Shown one piece after another: positions 45,818-54,008 of a DNA stretch of 64,000 nt. Both the position numbers and the translations under genes were made by a program. Below the pieces are notes generated by a model. The model was not told the DNA's origin and made no database searches. It saw only the letters and a program-made list of their open reading frames with translations. Every line of letters begins with the position of its first letter. Position 1 is the stretch's first letter. This DNA is from Orbus sasakiae (GTDB lineage: Bacteria; Pseudomonadota; Gammaproteobacteria; Enterobacterales; Orbaceae), in the NCBI RefSeq assembly GCF_039542345.1, contig NZ_BAABHY010000006.1, forward strand, positions 186,001-250,000, given 5' to 3'.

Positions 45818-46285
45818 TTAACTATTGTCTATTTTTGTTGCGTGCTTGGCAAGCTTAATCAAACTGCTTTTTAACTTTGGTGAACAGTTATCAGCAAGAG
45901 CTAACAGCATTTCGGCACTTTGAAGTGTTATTTTTCGCTGATAAACAGCCGCATCATCACAGTGTAGTTCGCATCGATTACGATTAAGTTCAGGATTAAT
46001 TTTAAATTGAATTGAGGCCAATCCACTTAAACCATTTTGGCGTAACTGTGAGCGGAGTTTTTCTTGCTCGTAACGTAACCGTGTTAGCCAACTGGCTGAT
46101 GAGACTTCAATAATCAAAATACCAAGCCGATAGTTTGCAACACGGCATTGCTCAGCTAATGGCGGGGGTAAAAGTCGATTGAGTAAATGATTTAGTGTGG
46201 ATAATGCTTTACCTCGCTCTTGAATCGTCAAAAGCGATGGGGCTTTAAATAAGTTAAATAGAGCCTTTGGTTCACTATGGCGCAT
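45818..46285 (-). CDS. DUF721 / DciA-like protein
   Basis: A small protein with an N-terminal DUF721 domain: LSTLNHLLNRLLPPPLAEQCRV..YRLGILIIEVSSASWLTRLRYEQEKLRSQL, the pattern of DciA, which loads the replicative helicase DnaB in bacteria lacking DnaC. The ATG at 46285 gives 155 residues; a TTG at 46297 in frame would add four. The C-terminal half is less conserved and holds a cysteine pair. It lies 58 bp upstream of zapG on the same strand. E. coli uses phage-derived DnaC instead and has no DciA, so presence here is informative. Function is inferred from the domain only. Confidence 0.7.
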   Translation of the reverse strand: MRHSEPKALFNLFKAPSLLTIQERGKALSTLNHLLNRLLPPPLAEQCRVANYRLGILIIEVSSASWLTRLRYEQEKLRSQLRQNGLSGLASIQFKINPELNRNRCELHCDDAAVYQRKITLQSAEMLLALADNCSPKLKSSLIKLAKHATKIDNS

Positions 46286-46526
46286 TATTGTAATCAATAC
46301 CCAACAAATAATAATAATGATTAATTTACTACAAGTTAGTCATGAAGTCCTAATCAAAAAAAGAGAATTTACACAATATTAAATATTATTTACAGCCAAA
46401 ACTCAGTCATGATTTGTTTTTATGTGATGAATAAAAATAATTCTTATAAAATAAAACCATCGTTTTTATAATTAGGATATACTGAGTGACAGTAATTCAT
46501 CGATAAAGTAAAGACAATGAGGATTT

Positions 46527-47558
46527 GTGGCTAAAAATCGATTATCGAAAGTTCAACAAAGACGTGTTGAGGAAAAACACAACAAAAAGCTTGTTAAACC
46601 AGAAGAACACTATGATGATGGGGCTTTTTCTGCGCCACAAGACGGTGTGGTCATTAGTCGCTATGGTAAGGTTGCGGATGTTGAAAACCAACAAGGACAG
46701 ATTTTTCGTTGCAATATTCGGCGTACGTTAAGTTCAATTGTGACTGGGGATAAGGTGATTTGGCGACAAAATATTGATCCTCTCGTCAATAGTATAATTG
46801 AAGCGGTACATCCTCGTCATTCTGAATTAGTCCGTCCCGATTTTTATGATGGTATTAAGCCTGTAGCAGCCAATATTGATCAAATAATGATTATTTCAGC
46901 AGTATTGCCTGAATTATCATTAAATATTATTGATCGTTACTTAGTCGCTTGTGCCGCGACCGATATTGATCCTGTGATTGTTCTCAATAAAGTGGATTTA
47001 CTTGATAGCCAACATTTGGCTGAATTGACATCATATTTAGATTACTACCGTCAACTGAATTACCGCGTACTGCTACTATCTTGCAAAAATGAACAAGGTT
47101 TGGACGAATTTAAGCACACTTTACAAAATAAAACCTCAATTTTAGTTGGGCAATCTGGCGTTGGTAAATCAAGTATTATTCACCAACTGTTACCCGAATT
47201 ATCCGCTCAAGTTAATGTTGGCGATATATCAGAAATGTCAGGATTGGGCCAACATACAACAACATCAACACGACTTTATCATTTACCAAGTGGTGGTAAT
47301 ATTATTGATTCGCCCGGAATTCGAGAGTTTGGCCTATGGCATTTAGAACCTGAGCAAGTTATGCAAGGTTATCCTGAATTTTATGACTATTTAGCAGATT
47401 GTCAGTTCCGTGACTGTAACCATTTAACTGATCGTAATTGTGGTCTACAAAAAGCAGCTAAATCTGGCAATATTGCGTCATGGCGATTAGACAACTATCA
47501 TAAAATTTTACAAACCATGCGTGAAGTAAAAGCCAAAACAAATAAAAGTTTTAAATAA
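46527..47558 (+). CDS. rsgA: Ribosome small subunit GTPase RsgA
   Basis: Circularly permuted GTPase that checks and releases factors from maturing 30S subunits. The 343 residues begin at GTG with GAGG upstream. An N-terminal OB fold is followed by the permuted G motifs, G4 NKVDLL first, then G1 GQSGVGKSS, then G3 DSPG, and a C-terminal zinc knuckle (CQFRDCNHLTDRNC). The basic start KNRLSKVQQRRV matches E. coli RsgA. Confidence 0.97.
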   Translation: MAKNRLSKVQQRRVEEKHNKKLVKPEEHYDDGAFSAPQDGVVISRYGKVADVENQQGQIFRCNIRRTLSSIVTGDKVIWRQNIDPLVNSIIEAVHPRHSELVRPDFYDGIKPVAANIDQIMIISAVLPELSLNIIDRYLVACAATDIDPVIVLNKVDLLDSQHLAELTSYLDYYRQLNYRVLLLSCKNEQGLDEFKHTLQNKTSILVGQSGVGKSSIIHQLLPELSAQVNVGDISEMSGLGQHTTTSTRLYHLPSGGNIIDSPGIREFGLWHLEPEQVMQGYPEFYDYLADCQFRDCNHLTDRNCGLQKAAKSGNIASWRLDNYHKILQTMREVKAKTNKSFK

Positions 47559-47586
47559 AAAAAACCGTTTCTAAAAACGGTTTTTT
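47556..47586. terminator. Bidirectional terminator between rsgA and hdeD
   Basis: AAAACCGTTT, loop CTAA, AAACGGTTTT with A and T runs on both sides lies between the convergent genes rsgA and hdeD. Confidence 0.92.
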
Positions 47587-47596
47587 ATTCATGTAA

Positions 47597-48157
47597 CTAA
47601 TTGTTTGATTTAATTGCTAAGCCAATGGCGACATAAGCCCAGCCTTGAAATATTAAGTCAATACCAAGGAACATACCCAGTATCCACAAGCTGTTTGATG
47701 GCCATCCTGCCATAATCATTAAACCTAAAACGAAGGTAATCATCCCAGAAAATAACCACCATCCCCATTTTGGAAAACCTTGATTATTCAGTGCACCAAT
47801 AATTTGGGTAATACCACTGACAGCTAATAGGAAAGCGATAATGAGTGTAAATGCAGCTGATGCCGCGAGTGGTTGTGTAAACGCGACAATACCCGCAATA
47901 ATATACAGCACGCCCATTACTGCCCACAAGGCTGTTTGACCGGCACCTTTAATTCTAAATGAGTGGGCCGCTTGTGCGATACCCGCGATTAAAAGTAGTG
48001 ATCCGATAAAGTAAATTGAAAAAACCGTGGCTAAAAATTCATAAGAAAGTGCTAAACAGCCTAAGATAATGAGTATTGCCCCAACGGCAATAAACCAACC
48101 CCAATTACGTTTAAGTTGCGCTGAAAGATTCGTTAAATCTGGTGTGATTGTTTTCAT
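47597..48157 (-). CDS. hdeD: HdeD family membrane protein (DUF308)
   Basis: A 186-residue inner-membrane protein with six predicted helices arranged as three repeated pairs, the DUF308 pattern, with GWFIAVGAILIILG, ALWAVMGVLYIIAG and WGWWLFSGMITFVLG starting the repeats. E. coli HdeD contributes to acid resistance at high cell density; the mechanism is unknown. E. coli hdeD lies in the acid fitness island, while here it stands alone beside rsgA, so orthology rather than mere family membership is uncertain. Confidence 0.85.
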   Translation of the reverse strand: MKTITPDLTNLSAQLKRNWGWFIAVGAILIILGCLALSYEFLATVFSIYFIGSLLLIAGIAQAAHSFRIKGAGQTALWAVMGVLYIIAGIVAFTQPLAASAAFTLIIAFLLAVSGITQIIGALNNQGFPKWGWWLFSGMITFVLGLMIMAGWPSNSLWILGMFLGIDLIFQGWAYVAIGLAIKSNN

Positions 48158-48324
48158 AAAAATACCTTTTAAATCGGGTTATTGATATGAATATACTACG
48201 CTTAAATTTAAGATAATTACATGTATTTTTTTAGGTTTTCGTGCGCTAGGATGTGAGCCGGACAAATATTTAAGCACGTTAATCCGGCACAGTTATCGGT
48301 ATGAAATGGATGTATTAGATTAAT

Positions 48325-48585
48325 TTAAGTTTTTGTACGCAAGTTTCGCTTAATTGGTTTTTGATTGTGTTGATTGATGTAGCGACTTGGCCAGATTTCT
48401 TGTGGTTTCATGCCTATTGCTTGTGCAATAATCATTTCACCTTTTGTCCATGGTCTAACTAAAGCATTACTGAGCGTCGAAGAACTGAGTCCTGCTTGTC
48501 GAGAAAGCCCTGAAAGCGTTAAACCACGTTTTTTTAATGCGGCAATAATATCCGCTGAATGCCAGTCTTTAAGTGAATTCGCCAT
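48325..48585 (-). CDS. sfsB: Ner/Nlp-type DNA-binding regulator
   Basis: An 86-residue lambda-repressor-like helix-turn-helix protein. It aligns closely with E. coli SfsB (Nlp) and phage Mu-family Ner: DWHSADIIAALKKRGLTLSGL, then GLSSSTLSNALVRPW and KGEMIIAQAIGMKPQEIWPSRY. In Mu, Ner represses the early and repressor promoters; SfsB can stimulate maltose genes in E. coli. It is divergent from a gene encoding a Mu-type N-terminal DNA-binding domain, with a repeat-rich 166-bp gap between, recalling the Mu c/ner arrangement. Other Mu genes are not seen. Confidence 0.88.
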   Translation of the reverse strand: MANSLKDWHSADIIAALKKRGLTLSGLSRQAGLSSSTLSNALVRPWTKGEMIIAQAIGMKPQEIWPSRYINQHNQKPIKRNLRTKT

Positions 48586-48628
48586 TACCCTTTTCCTTAT
48601 TTTCTATCTTATGATATGCTCTATTTTG

Positions 48629-48736
48629 TTACTCAACTTAGTAAGTTTTTGTGTTAAGCAAAGTGAGTAAAATAAGTGTGTTAGCATTTTATTGTAACAT
48701 ATTTTCTTTATTTTCGATATATTTTCTTTAATTTCT
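48629..48736. promoter_or_regulatory. Repeat-rich divergent control region
   Basis: The spacer between the Ner-like and Mu-type genes holds TTACTCA (48629-48635) inverted as TGAGTAA (48664-48670), an odd palindrome ACTTAGTAAGT (48636-48646), and two direct repeats ATATTTTCTTTA at 48699 and 48719 with 20-bp period. These look like operators for the two flanking DNA-binding proteins. Inference from position and symmetry. Confidence 0.5.
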
Positions 48737-48751
48737 AAAAATGGGTGTAAA

Positions 48752-49120
48752 ATGGCAAAAGTATGGTATTCATCAAAAGAGCTAACGGCAATAGAAGGGC
48801 TACCATCCACAATGCAGGGAATCAACCGAAAGGCACGTGTTGAAGGTTGGAAAAGCCGAAAACGTAGTGGTGTGCAAGGTAAAGCGATTGAGTACCACAT
48901 AGACAGTTTACCCGATTTTGTTAAATCTTATCTTATTCATGTGCAAGAGTTACCTGCTGCTTATACCATCACACCCGTTGAACCACTTCAACTTTGGATA
49001 TCGGCATTCTTAAGATTAAAAGCAGAAGAACAAGATGCAGTCATGGCATGGTTAATGAGAAATGGTGTCAAAGAGTTAGTCAGTTTTGTTGAACAACAAG
49101 ACAGCCTCGATAGTAAATAA
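48752..49120 (+). CDS. Mu-type N-terminal DNA-binding domain protein
   Basis: A 122-residue protein whose first 65 residues match the winged-helix domain found at the N-terminus of Mu transposase and Mu repressor: VWYSSKELTAIEGLPSTMQG, EGWKSRKRSGVQGKAIEY and SLPDFVKSYLI. The transposase catalytic core is absent; instead there is a short helical tail (LWISAFLRLKAEEQDAVMAW). It is thus a stand-alone regulator-like protein, closer in layout to a small Mu c repressor than to a transposase. GGGTG precedes the ATG. It is divergent from the Ner-like gene. It may be a domesticated remnant of a Mu-like phage or an established host regulator. Confidence 0.75.
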   Translation: MAKVWYSSKELTAIEGLPSTMQGINRKARVEGWKSRKRSGVQGKAIEYHIDSLPDFVKSYLIHVQELPAAYTITPVEPLQLWISAFLRLKAEEQDAVMAWLMRNGVKELVSFVEQQDSLDSK

Positions 49121-49154
49121 CCAAGATGAGATTGTTTTCTTTATTAATAAGTAT

Positions 49155-49182
49155 TTGCTAAAGAGTTAAGCTAGGATATACT
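49155..49182 (+). promoter_or_regulatory. Candidate promoter of proQ
   Basis: TTGCTA (49155-49160), 16-base spacer, TATACT (49177-49182), about 50 bp before proQ. Consensus match only. Confidence 0.4.
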
Positions 49183-49233
49183 TTAATCCTATGGTTTTAA
49201 TCACATAAAATAATAGTTGTAATGGAATTATCA

Positions 49234-49866
49234 ATGGATACACAGCCAGAGTTAAAAAGTAGTAAAGATATTATTGTTTATTTGTCTAATCAGTTTCCTA
49301 ATTGTTTCACAATAGACGGTGATGCAAAGCCATTAAAGATCGGTATTTTTCAAGATCTTGTTGAACGGTTAGCAAAGGAAGAGCAATTTAGTAAGACGAA
49401 ATTACGTGTAGCATTGCGCTCATATACCGCAAGCTGGCGTTATTTGCATTGCATTAAAGATGGGGCTAATCGTGTTGATTTAGATGGTAACGCGTGTGAG
49501 GCCATTACATCTGAGCAAGCTGAACATGCTCAACAGCAGTTAAAAGAAAGCAAAGAAAAAGCGAAAGCAAAACGTATGGCAGAAAATAAAAATAAGCCAA
49601 CGCGTGCTAACGCAGCAGATAAAAAAGCTAAAGTTCATACTCGAAACAGTTCACCTAAATCGAAACCGACTGTGAAATCGAATCCCGCTCAACCTGCCTT
49701 ACAAAAAGTTGAACTTAGTCGCCTTAAGATTGGGGCTTCTGTAAAGGTGATCTTGGGCTCTAAACCCGTACCTGCAGTTGTGTCTAGCATTGAAAAAGAA
49801 CAGGTTAAAGTGAAAGTGTCATCTGGCATGGAACTGACAGTCAAAGCTGATCATATCTTACTTTAA
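49234..49866 (+). CDS. proQ: RNA chaperone ProQ
   Basis: FinO-family RNA-binding protein that stabilises many small RNAs and mRNA 3' ends. I start at ATG 49234 (MDTQPELKSSKD), which aligns with the E. coli MENQPKLNSSK start and has GGA seven bases upstream; ATG 49222 lacks a site. The 210 residues are a FinO domain (about 1-115, with PLKIGIFQDLVERL and SWRYLHCIKDGANRVDLDG), a lysine-rich linker and a C-terminal Tudor-like domain (LKIGASVKVILG to the end). prc follows, as in E. coli. Confidence 0.96.
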   Translation: MDTQPELKSSKDIIVYLSNQFPNCFTIDGDAKPLKIGIFQDLVERLAKEEQFSKTKLRVALRSYTASWRYLHCIKDGANRVDLDGNACEAITSEQAEHAQQQLKESKEKAKAKRMAENKNKPTRANAADKKAKVHTRNSSPKSKPTVKSNPAQPALQKVELSRLKIGASVKVILGSKPVPAVVSSIEKEQVKVKVSSGMELTVKADHILL

Positions 49867-49890
49867 TTGCGCTATAAATTGAGATCTTGA

Positions 49891-51966
49891 ATGAAGAATA
49901 TAATGCGTTGTGTATTTGATAAATACCGTTTATTGGGATTAATTTTGATTGCAGGATTGCTATTTGGTAATCTTGCTCAAGCAAAAAATTATACCATTGA
50001 TGAGTTACCCGTCCTTGAGCCCGATCCGATCCATGATGTCGTTGCAAGGAGAGTTACCAACTATTTCACTCAATCTCATTTTCGTGATTTCAATTTAGAT
50101 GGCGTTTTTTCATCTAAGATTTTTGATCGATATTTTAAGCTGCTTGATGGTAATAAATCGATATTTATTAAACATGATATTGATTTATTTCGTGAAAAGC
50201 AGACTCAACTTGGTCAGGAACTTCGTAATGGTGATGTTAAAACAGCGTTCGATATTTATAATCTATCGTTAAAAAAACGTTTTCAACGCTATGAGTATGC
50301 GTTATCACTCTTAGCATTACCAATGGACTTTACCGTTGATGAATCGATCAATTTCAACCGAGATGACATGGCTTGGCCAACAACAGAAGATGAACTGGAT
50401 GAGTTTTGGCGAAAACGTGTCAAATATGATGAACTCAGTCTTGCTTTAACCGGTAAAACAGAGGATGAAATTCGTGAAACGTTAACTAAACGTTATAACC
50501 GAATTTTAAGAACATTGATACAAACAAAATCTGAAGATGCATTTCAAGTCTTCATGAATGCATTCGCCAGAGAGATTGATCCACATACAAGCTATTTAGC
50601 ACCACGAATCAAACGAGATTTTGATTCTGAAATGAGCCTCTCTTTTGAAGGAATCGGCGCAACACTAAACCAAGAAGATGACTATACACAAATTGTCTCA
50701 TTTATTACAGGTGGCCCAGCTGAACGCAGTAAACAGCTTGCTATCGGTGATAGAATTATTGGTGTAGGGCAAAAAGGTAAAGCGATTGAAGATGTTATTG
50801 GTTGGCGACTTGATGATATTGTCGAGAAAATTCGCGGTCCAAAAGGTACAATCGTTAAGCTTGAAATTTTACCAACAGGTAATAATAGTAAACCTAAAAT
50901 TATCGAGATTACGCGCGATAAAATTCATTTCGAAGACCGTGAAGCTAAACTATCAATTAATCATTCGGCTAGAGGGGATATCGGTATTATTGAAATCCCG
51001 AGTTTTTATATCGGTTTAACCGAAAAAGTCTCACAATTATTAATTGAAGCAAATCAAAAAAACCTACAGGGTATCGTGATCGATTTACGCAATAATGGTG
51101 GAGGCTCATTAGCTGAAGTGATCACGCTAACAGGACTTTTTATTGAAAAAGGGCCGGTAGTTCAAGTTAAAGATAATATGCAAAAATTAGCGGTCTATGA
51201 TGATAGGGATGACAATATCTATTATCGTGGGCCAATGGTTGTAATGGTTAATCGCTATAGTGCATCAGCTTCTGAAATATTTTCAGCCGCCTTACAAGAC
51301 TATGGACGAGCAATTATTGTTGGTGAGAATACATATGGCAAAGGCACTGTGCAAACATCCCGAAATATTGCTTATCCTATTGATGCTAAAATTCACCCAG
51401 ATTGGCCAGCTTTAGGTGGCGTTCAATATACGATTCAGAAATTCTACCGTATTAATGGTGGGAGTACACAACTTAAAGGTGTCTCTCCAGATATTGAAAT
51501 GAGCACTTCACAATACGTTGATGAAACCGGTGAACGCTATTTGGATAATGCTTTGCCTTGGGATAGTGTGTCTGTTGCACGTTATAACGTTTTATTTGAT
51601 AACAATGCGATTTTACCTGAGTTAACTAAACGTCATGAGACTCGTATTAAAACTGATCCAGAGTTTAACTACTTAGAAGAAGATATTGCCGAATATAATA
51701 TCAAAAAAGATAAGCAATATGTCGTTTCATTGAATAAAACGTTACGTGAAGATGAACAGAAGCAAAGTGATGATAAAGAACTATTGAGAATGAATGAGCG
51801 TTTGAAACGGGAAAATTTACCTGAAATTAGTCAGTTAGATGAAGTTCCTAAAGATTTCAAAGCCCCTGATGCATACCTTAATGAAGCGGTTGAGATTGTA
51901 TTAGATCTATCTCAGTATTATGGTGATTCGACTAAAAATGGTCAATCATCAAATATTAAATATTAA
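49891..51966 (+). CDS. prc: Tail-specific periplasmic protease Prc
   Basis: S41 protease that trims penicillin-binding protein 3 and degrades SsrA-tagged and other periplasmic proteins; in E. coli it regulates the endopeptidase MepS with NlpI. The 691 residues start with a signal peptide ending at AQA (near residue 30). A PDZ domain (about 250-335) precedes the catalytic site with S459 (SASASE), D470 and K484 (YGKGTVQ), matching E. coli spacing of 25 between Ser and Lys. It is 24 bp after proQ. Confidence 0.97.
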   Translation: MKNIMRCVFDKYRLLGLILIAGLLFGNLAQAKNYTIDELPVLEPDPIHDVVARRVTNYFTQSHFRDFNLDGVFSSKIFDRYFKLLDGNKSIFIKHDIDLFREKQTQLGQELRNGDVKTAFDIYNLSLKKRFQRYEYALSLLALPMDFTVDESINFNRDDMAWPTTEDELDEFWRKRVKYDELSLALTGKTEDEIRETLTKRYNRILRTLIQTKSEDAFQVFMNAFAREIDPHTSYLAPRIKRDFDSEMSLSFEGIGATLNQEDDYTQIVSFITGGPAERSKQLAIGDRIIGVGQKGKAIEDVIGWRLDDIVEKIRGPKGTIVKLEILPTGNNSKPKIIEITRDKIHFEDREAKLSINHSARGDIGIIEIPSFYIGLTEKVSQLLIEANQKNLQGIVIDLRNNGGGSLAEVITLTGLFIEKGPVVQVKDNMQKLAVYDDRDDNIYYRGPMVVMVNRYSASASEIFSAALQDYGRAIIVGENTYGKGTVQTSRNIAYPIDAKIHPDWPALGGVQYTIQKFYRINGGSTQLKGVSPDIEMSTSQYVDETGERYLDNALPWDSVSVARYNVLFDNNAILPELTKRHETRIKTDPEFNYLEEDIAEYNIKKDKQYVVSLNKTLREDEQKQSDDKELLRMNERLKRENLPEISQLDEVPKDFKAPDAYLNEAVEIVLDLSQYYGDSTKNGQSSNIKY

Positions 51967-52003
51967 TTATGCTTAAGTGAGCAATAACATTAAGGAGTTT
52001 ATA

Positions 52004-52093
52004 ATGTGTACAAATTTAAAATACGCACTAGTCACCGTGGTTGCAGTCTTAATTATACTGGGTATTTTTGGTAGCTTTGTGGTTGCCCACTAA
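52004..52093 (+). CDS. 29-residue single-pass membrane protein, unrecognised
   Basis: A very small ORF, start MCTNLKYALVTVV, that ends GSFVVAH. The ATG has a strong AAGGAG seven bases upstream, and nearly the whole protein (about residues 7-27) is one hydrophobic helix, the typical layout of small bacterial membrane regulators. A cysteine at position 2 follows the initiator. It lies 37 bp after prc and before a terminator, so it could be translated from the proQ-prc mRNA. No family is recognised. Confidence 0.6.
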   Translation: MCTNLKYALVTVVAVLIILGIFGSFVVAH

Positions 52094-52135
52094 ATCTGCT
52101 CTGCAAGCGATGAAATAATCCATTAGAGTATTGAC

Positions 52136-52176
52136 CTTAAGGCTATCAAACATTATAGTATGCGCCTTGAGTTTTT
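52136..52176 (+). terminator. Terminator of proQ-prc transcript
   Basis: CTTAAGGC (52136-52143) pairs with GCCTTGAG (52164-52171, one G-U) and is followed by TTTTT. A second hairpin TTGCCA/TGGCAA lies at 52217-52240. The remaining stretch to the tRNA holds no gene. Confidence 0.7.
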
Positions 52177-52389
52177 GTGAGGTTTCTGAGCTGTTTTAAG
52201 GGCACACTAAAAACTGTTGCCAATCAGGTATAGCTGGCAATATATCAAGGGTTATATAACGTTTTGAGAGTATCAATTTTTAAATAAATTGAATTAAGTA
52301 CTTTGTGTCGATTTATCTGGTTGATAGCAATGATCCGGTAAGTCATCCGTAATGATGTAAAGTATTCCAAAAAAGCATTCTGAATAAAT

Positions 52390-52477
52390 GGTGAGGTGTC
52401 CGAGCGGTTGAAGGAGCACGCCTGGAAAGTGTGTATACGGCAACGTATCAAGGGTTCGAATCCCTTCCTCACCGCCA
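52390..52477 (+). tRNA. serX: tRNA-Ser(GGA)
   Basis: An 88-nt class II tRNA with acceptor arm GGTGAGG/CCTCACC, discriminator G and encoded CCA. The anticodon loop CTGGAAA, closed by CACGC/GTGTG, gives anticodon GGA at 52424-52426, reading UCC and UCU. A long variable arm (TATACGGCAACGTATC) and T-loop GGTTCGAATCC are typical of serine tRNA. The sequence is nearly identical to the E. coli GGA isoacceptor. No integrase or 3' fragment duplication is seen beside it. Confidence 0.97.
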
Positions 52478-52626
52478 TTTAGATGTTTTTTGATTTTAGG
52501 AATAAAACCCCCTGTTTATCGACAAAATCTGATTACTTACCTTTTGCCTATCTGTAACGACTTTAATGGCGTAAAGATGAATACATGATACGTCACTTAT
52601 ATTCCAACAATTATTTACGATGAATA

Positions 52627-52654
52627 AATAAAAAGGGACCTAGGCCCCTTTTTT
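52627..52654 (-). terminator. Terminator of chaA
   Basis: Read leftward, AAAGGGGCC-TA-GGTCCCTTT runs into a T-rich tract, 24 bp after the chaA stop. Confidence 0.85.
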
Positions 52655-52677
52655 GATGATGATAGTTATACCATTCA

Positions 52678-53769
52678 CTAAGATAATAAAATCATAATAT
52701 ATGCAGCAAATACCACTAAATGAGCCGCCCCATTAAGCTGGTTTGTTTTCCCTGTTAAAAATGACACCACGGATAATATTAATGCTGTGGCAAGAATGAC
52801 AACATTTGGCATAGAAAGCCCGAATTCAAGATTCTGATTAGTCAAATAAGCAATCAAACAAACGGTCGGTACTGTCAGCGAGATTGTTGCAATAACCGAG
52901 CCAAAAAAGATGTTCATAGCCCGTTGTACATGGTTGCTAATTACCGCTTTTAACGCACCAAGTCCTTCTGGTGACAAAATCAATAATGCAACGAGAAATC
53001 CTGTAAATGCAGGAGGTGCATTGGCTGCATCTAATAAGTTTTCAAGTGGTATTGCATTCATTTTGGTAACGGCAATAACCGAGACTAAATGCACTAATAG
53101 GCAGAATGCATGCCACCAATTACCGTGAGAAGAGGGCTTACCATGGTGGCCTGTATCATCACTTTCTTCATCTTCATGTTCGTAGATAAATAGTTCTTGA
53201 TGGGTTTTGGTTTGAATGATTAAAAAAACCGCATACATCACAGCCGATAAAATTGCAACGACAGCGGCTTGTAACGGTGAAAAAGTATTACCTGGTAATG
53301 TCGTTGGTAAGACTAAAACAATAAAAGCGAGTGGGATAATGGAAATTAAATACTGCTTAATACCGGCGAGATTAACGTGCTGGGTTTCAAATTTTTGACC
53401 ACCAATCAAGAGTGCAATACCGACTAAACCTCCGATCACAATCATAATGACAGAAAAGAGAGTATCCCGCATTAACGTTGGTGCAGTATCACCTGTTGCC
53501 ATTAACGCTGAAATTAAGCTTACCTCTAAAATCACGACTGATAAACTTAAAATCAAAGAACCAAATGGTTCACCTAGACGATGGGCAAGCACATCAGCGT
53601 GGCGAACAACACTGAAGGCACTGTATAAAATCGCCGCTAAAGATAATAAATTAATGGCAATGATTGTTATTAAACTTTGGCTATCTTGGAAAAAATATAA
53701 AATAGGTAACGTGATTAGTGTTAAGATAAGTGCATACTCTTTATGCCGTGATTTTGATTTGTGTGTCAT
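52678..53769 (-). CDS. chaA: Calcium/proton antiporter ChaA
   Basis: CaCA-family inner-membrane antiporter exporting Ca2+, Na+ or K+ in exchange for protons. The 363 residues have about eleven helices and the two cation-binding repeats, RLGEPFGSLILSLSVVILEV and LILSPEGLGALKAVISN. A central acidic and histidine-rich loop (EHEDEESDDTGHHGK) matches E. coli ChaA (366 residues). It is a single-gene unit. Confidence 0.96.
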   Translation of the reverse strand: MTHKSKSRHKEYALILTLITLPILYFFQDSQSLITIIAINLLSLAAILYSAFSVVRHADVLAHRLGEPFGSLILSLSVVILEVSLISALMATGDTAPTLMRDTLFSVIMIVIGGLVGIALLIGGQKFETQHVNLAGIKQYLISIIPLAFIVLVLPTTLPGNTFSPLQAAVVAILSAVMYAVFLIIQTKTHQELFIYEHEDEESDDTGHHGKPSSHGNWWHAFCLLVHLVSVIAVTKMNAIPLENLLDAANAPPAFTGFLVALLILSPEGLGALKAVISNHVQRAMNIFFGSVIATISLTVPTVCLIAYLTNQNLEFGLSMPNVVILATALILSVVSFLTGKTNQLNGAAHLVVFAAYIMILLS

Positions 53770-54008
53770 AATGCTCCGTACTCTTTGATCAAATTAATAA
53801 CGATAATCTGGTTAATTTCACCAATTTTTTTATCTTGAGTTTGAGTTTTAAAGTAAGAACAACTAAACTATATCAATACTTGAGGTGAAACGTTCAGGTA
53901 ATAACCATTATAGTAATAGGGCAATTATAACGTAATTTGTCTATTTTTTACTAACATATAACCTATTAAAATGATTAATAATTTTAATTAATTGATGAGA
54001 ACATGATT

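Noticed and set aside
48752..49120. Truncated transposase pseudogene
   Set aside because: The frame is intact, has its own start signal and a plausible non-transposase tail; divergent pairing with a Ner-like gene suggests a regulator rather than a broken transposase.
52390..52477. tRNA-Ser as an integration site for a mobile element
   Set aside because: No integrase gene, no duplicated tRNA 3' fragment and no foreign-looking genes on either side within the window.
52245..52478. Minus-strand open frame overlapping tRNA-Ser
   Set aside because: It covers the tRNA; the MAVRKGFEPLIRCR start is the well-known artefact of translating antisense tRNA.
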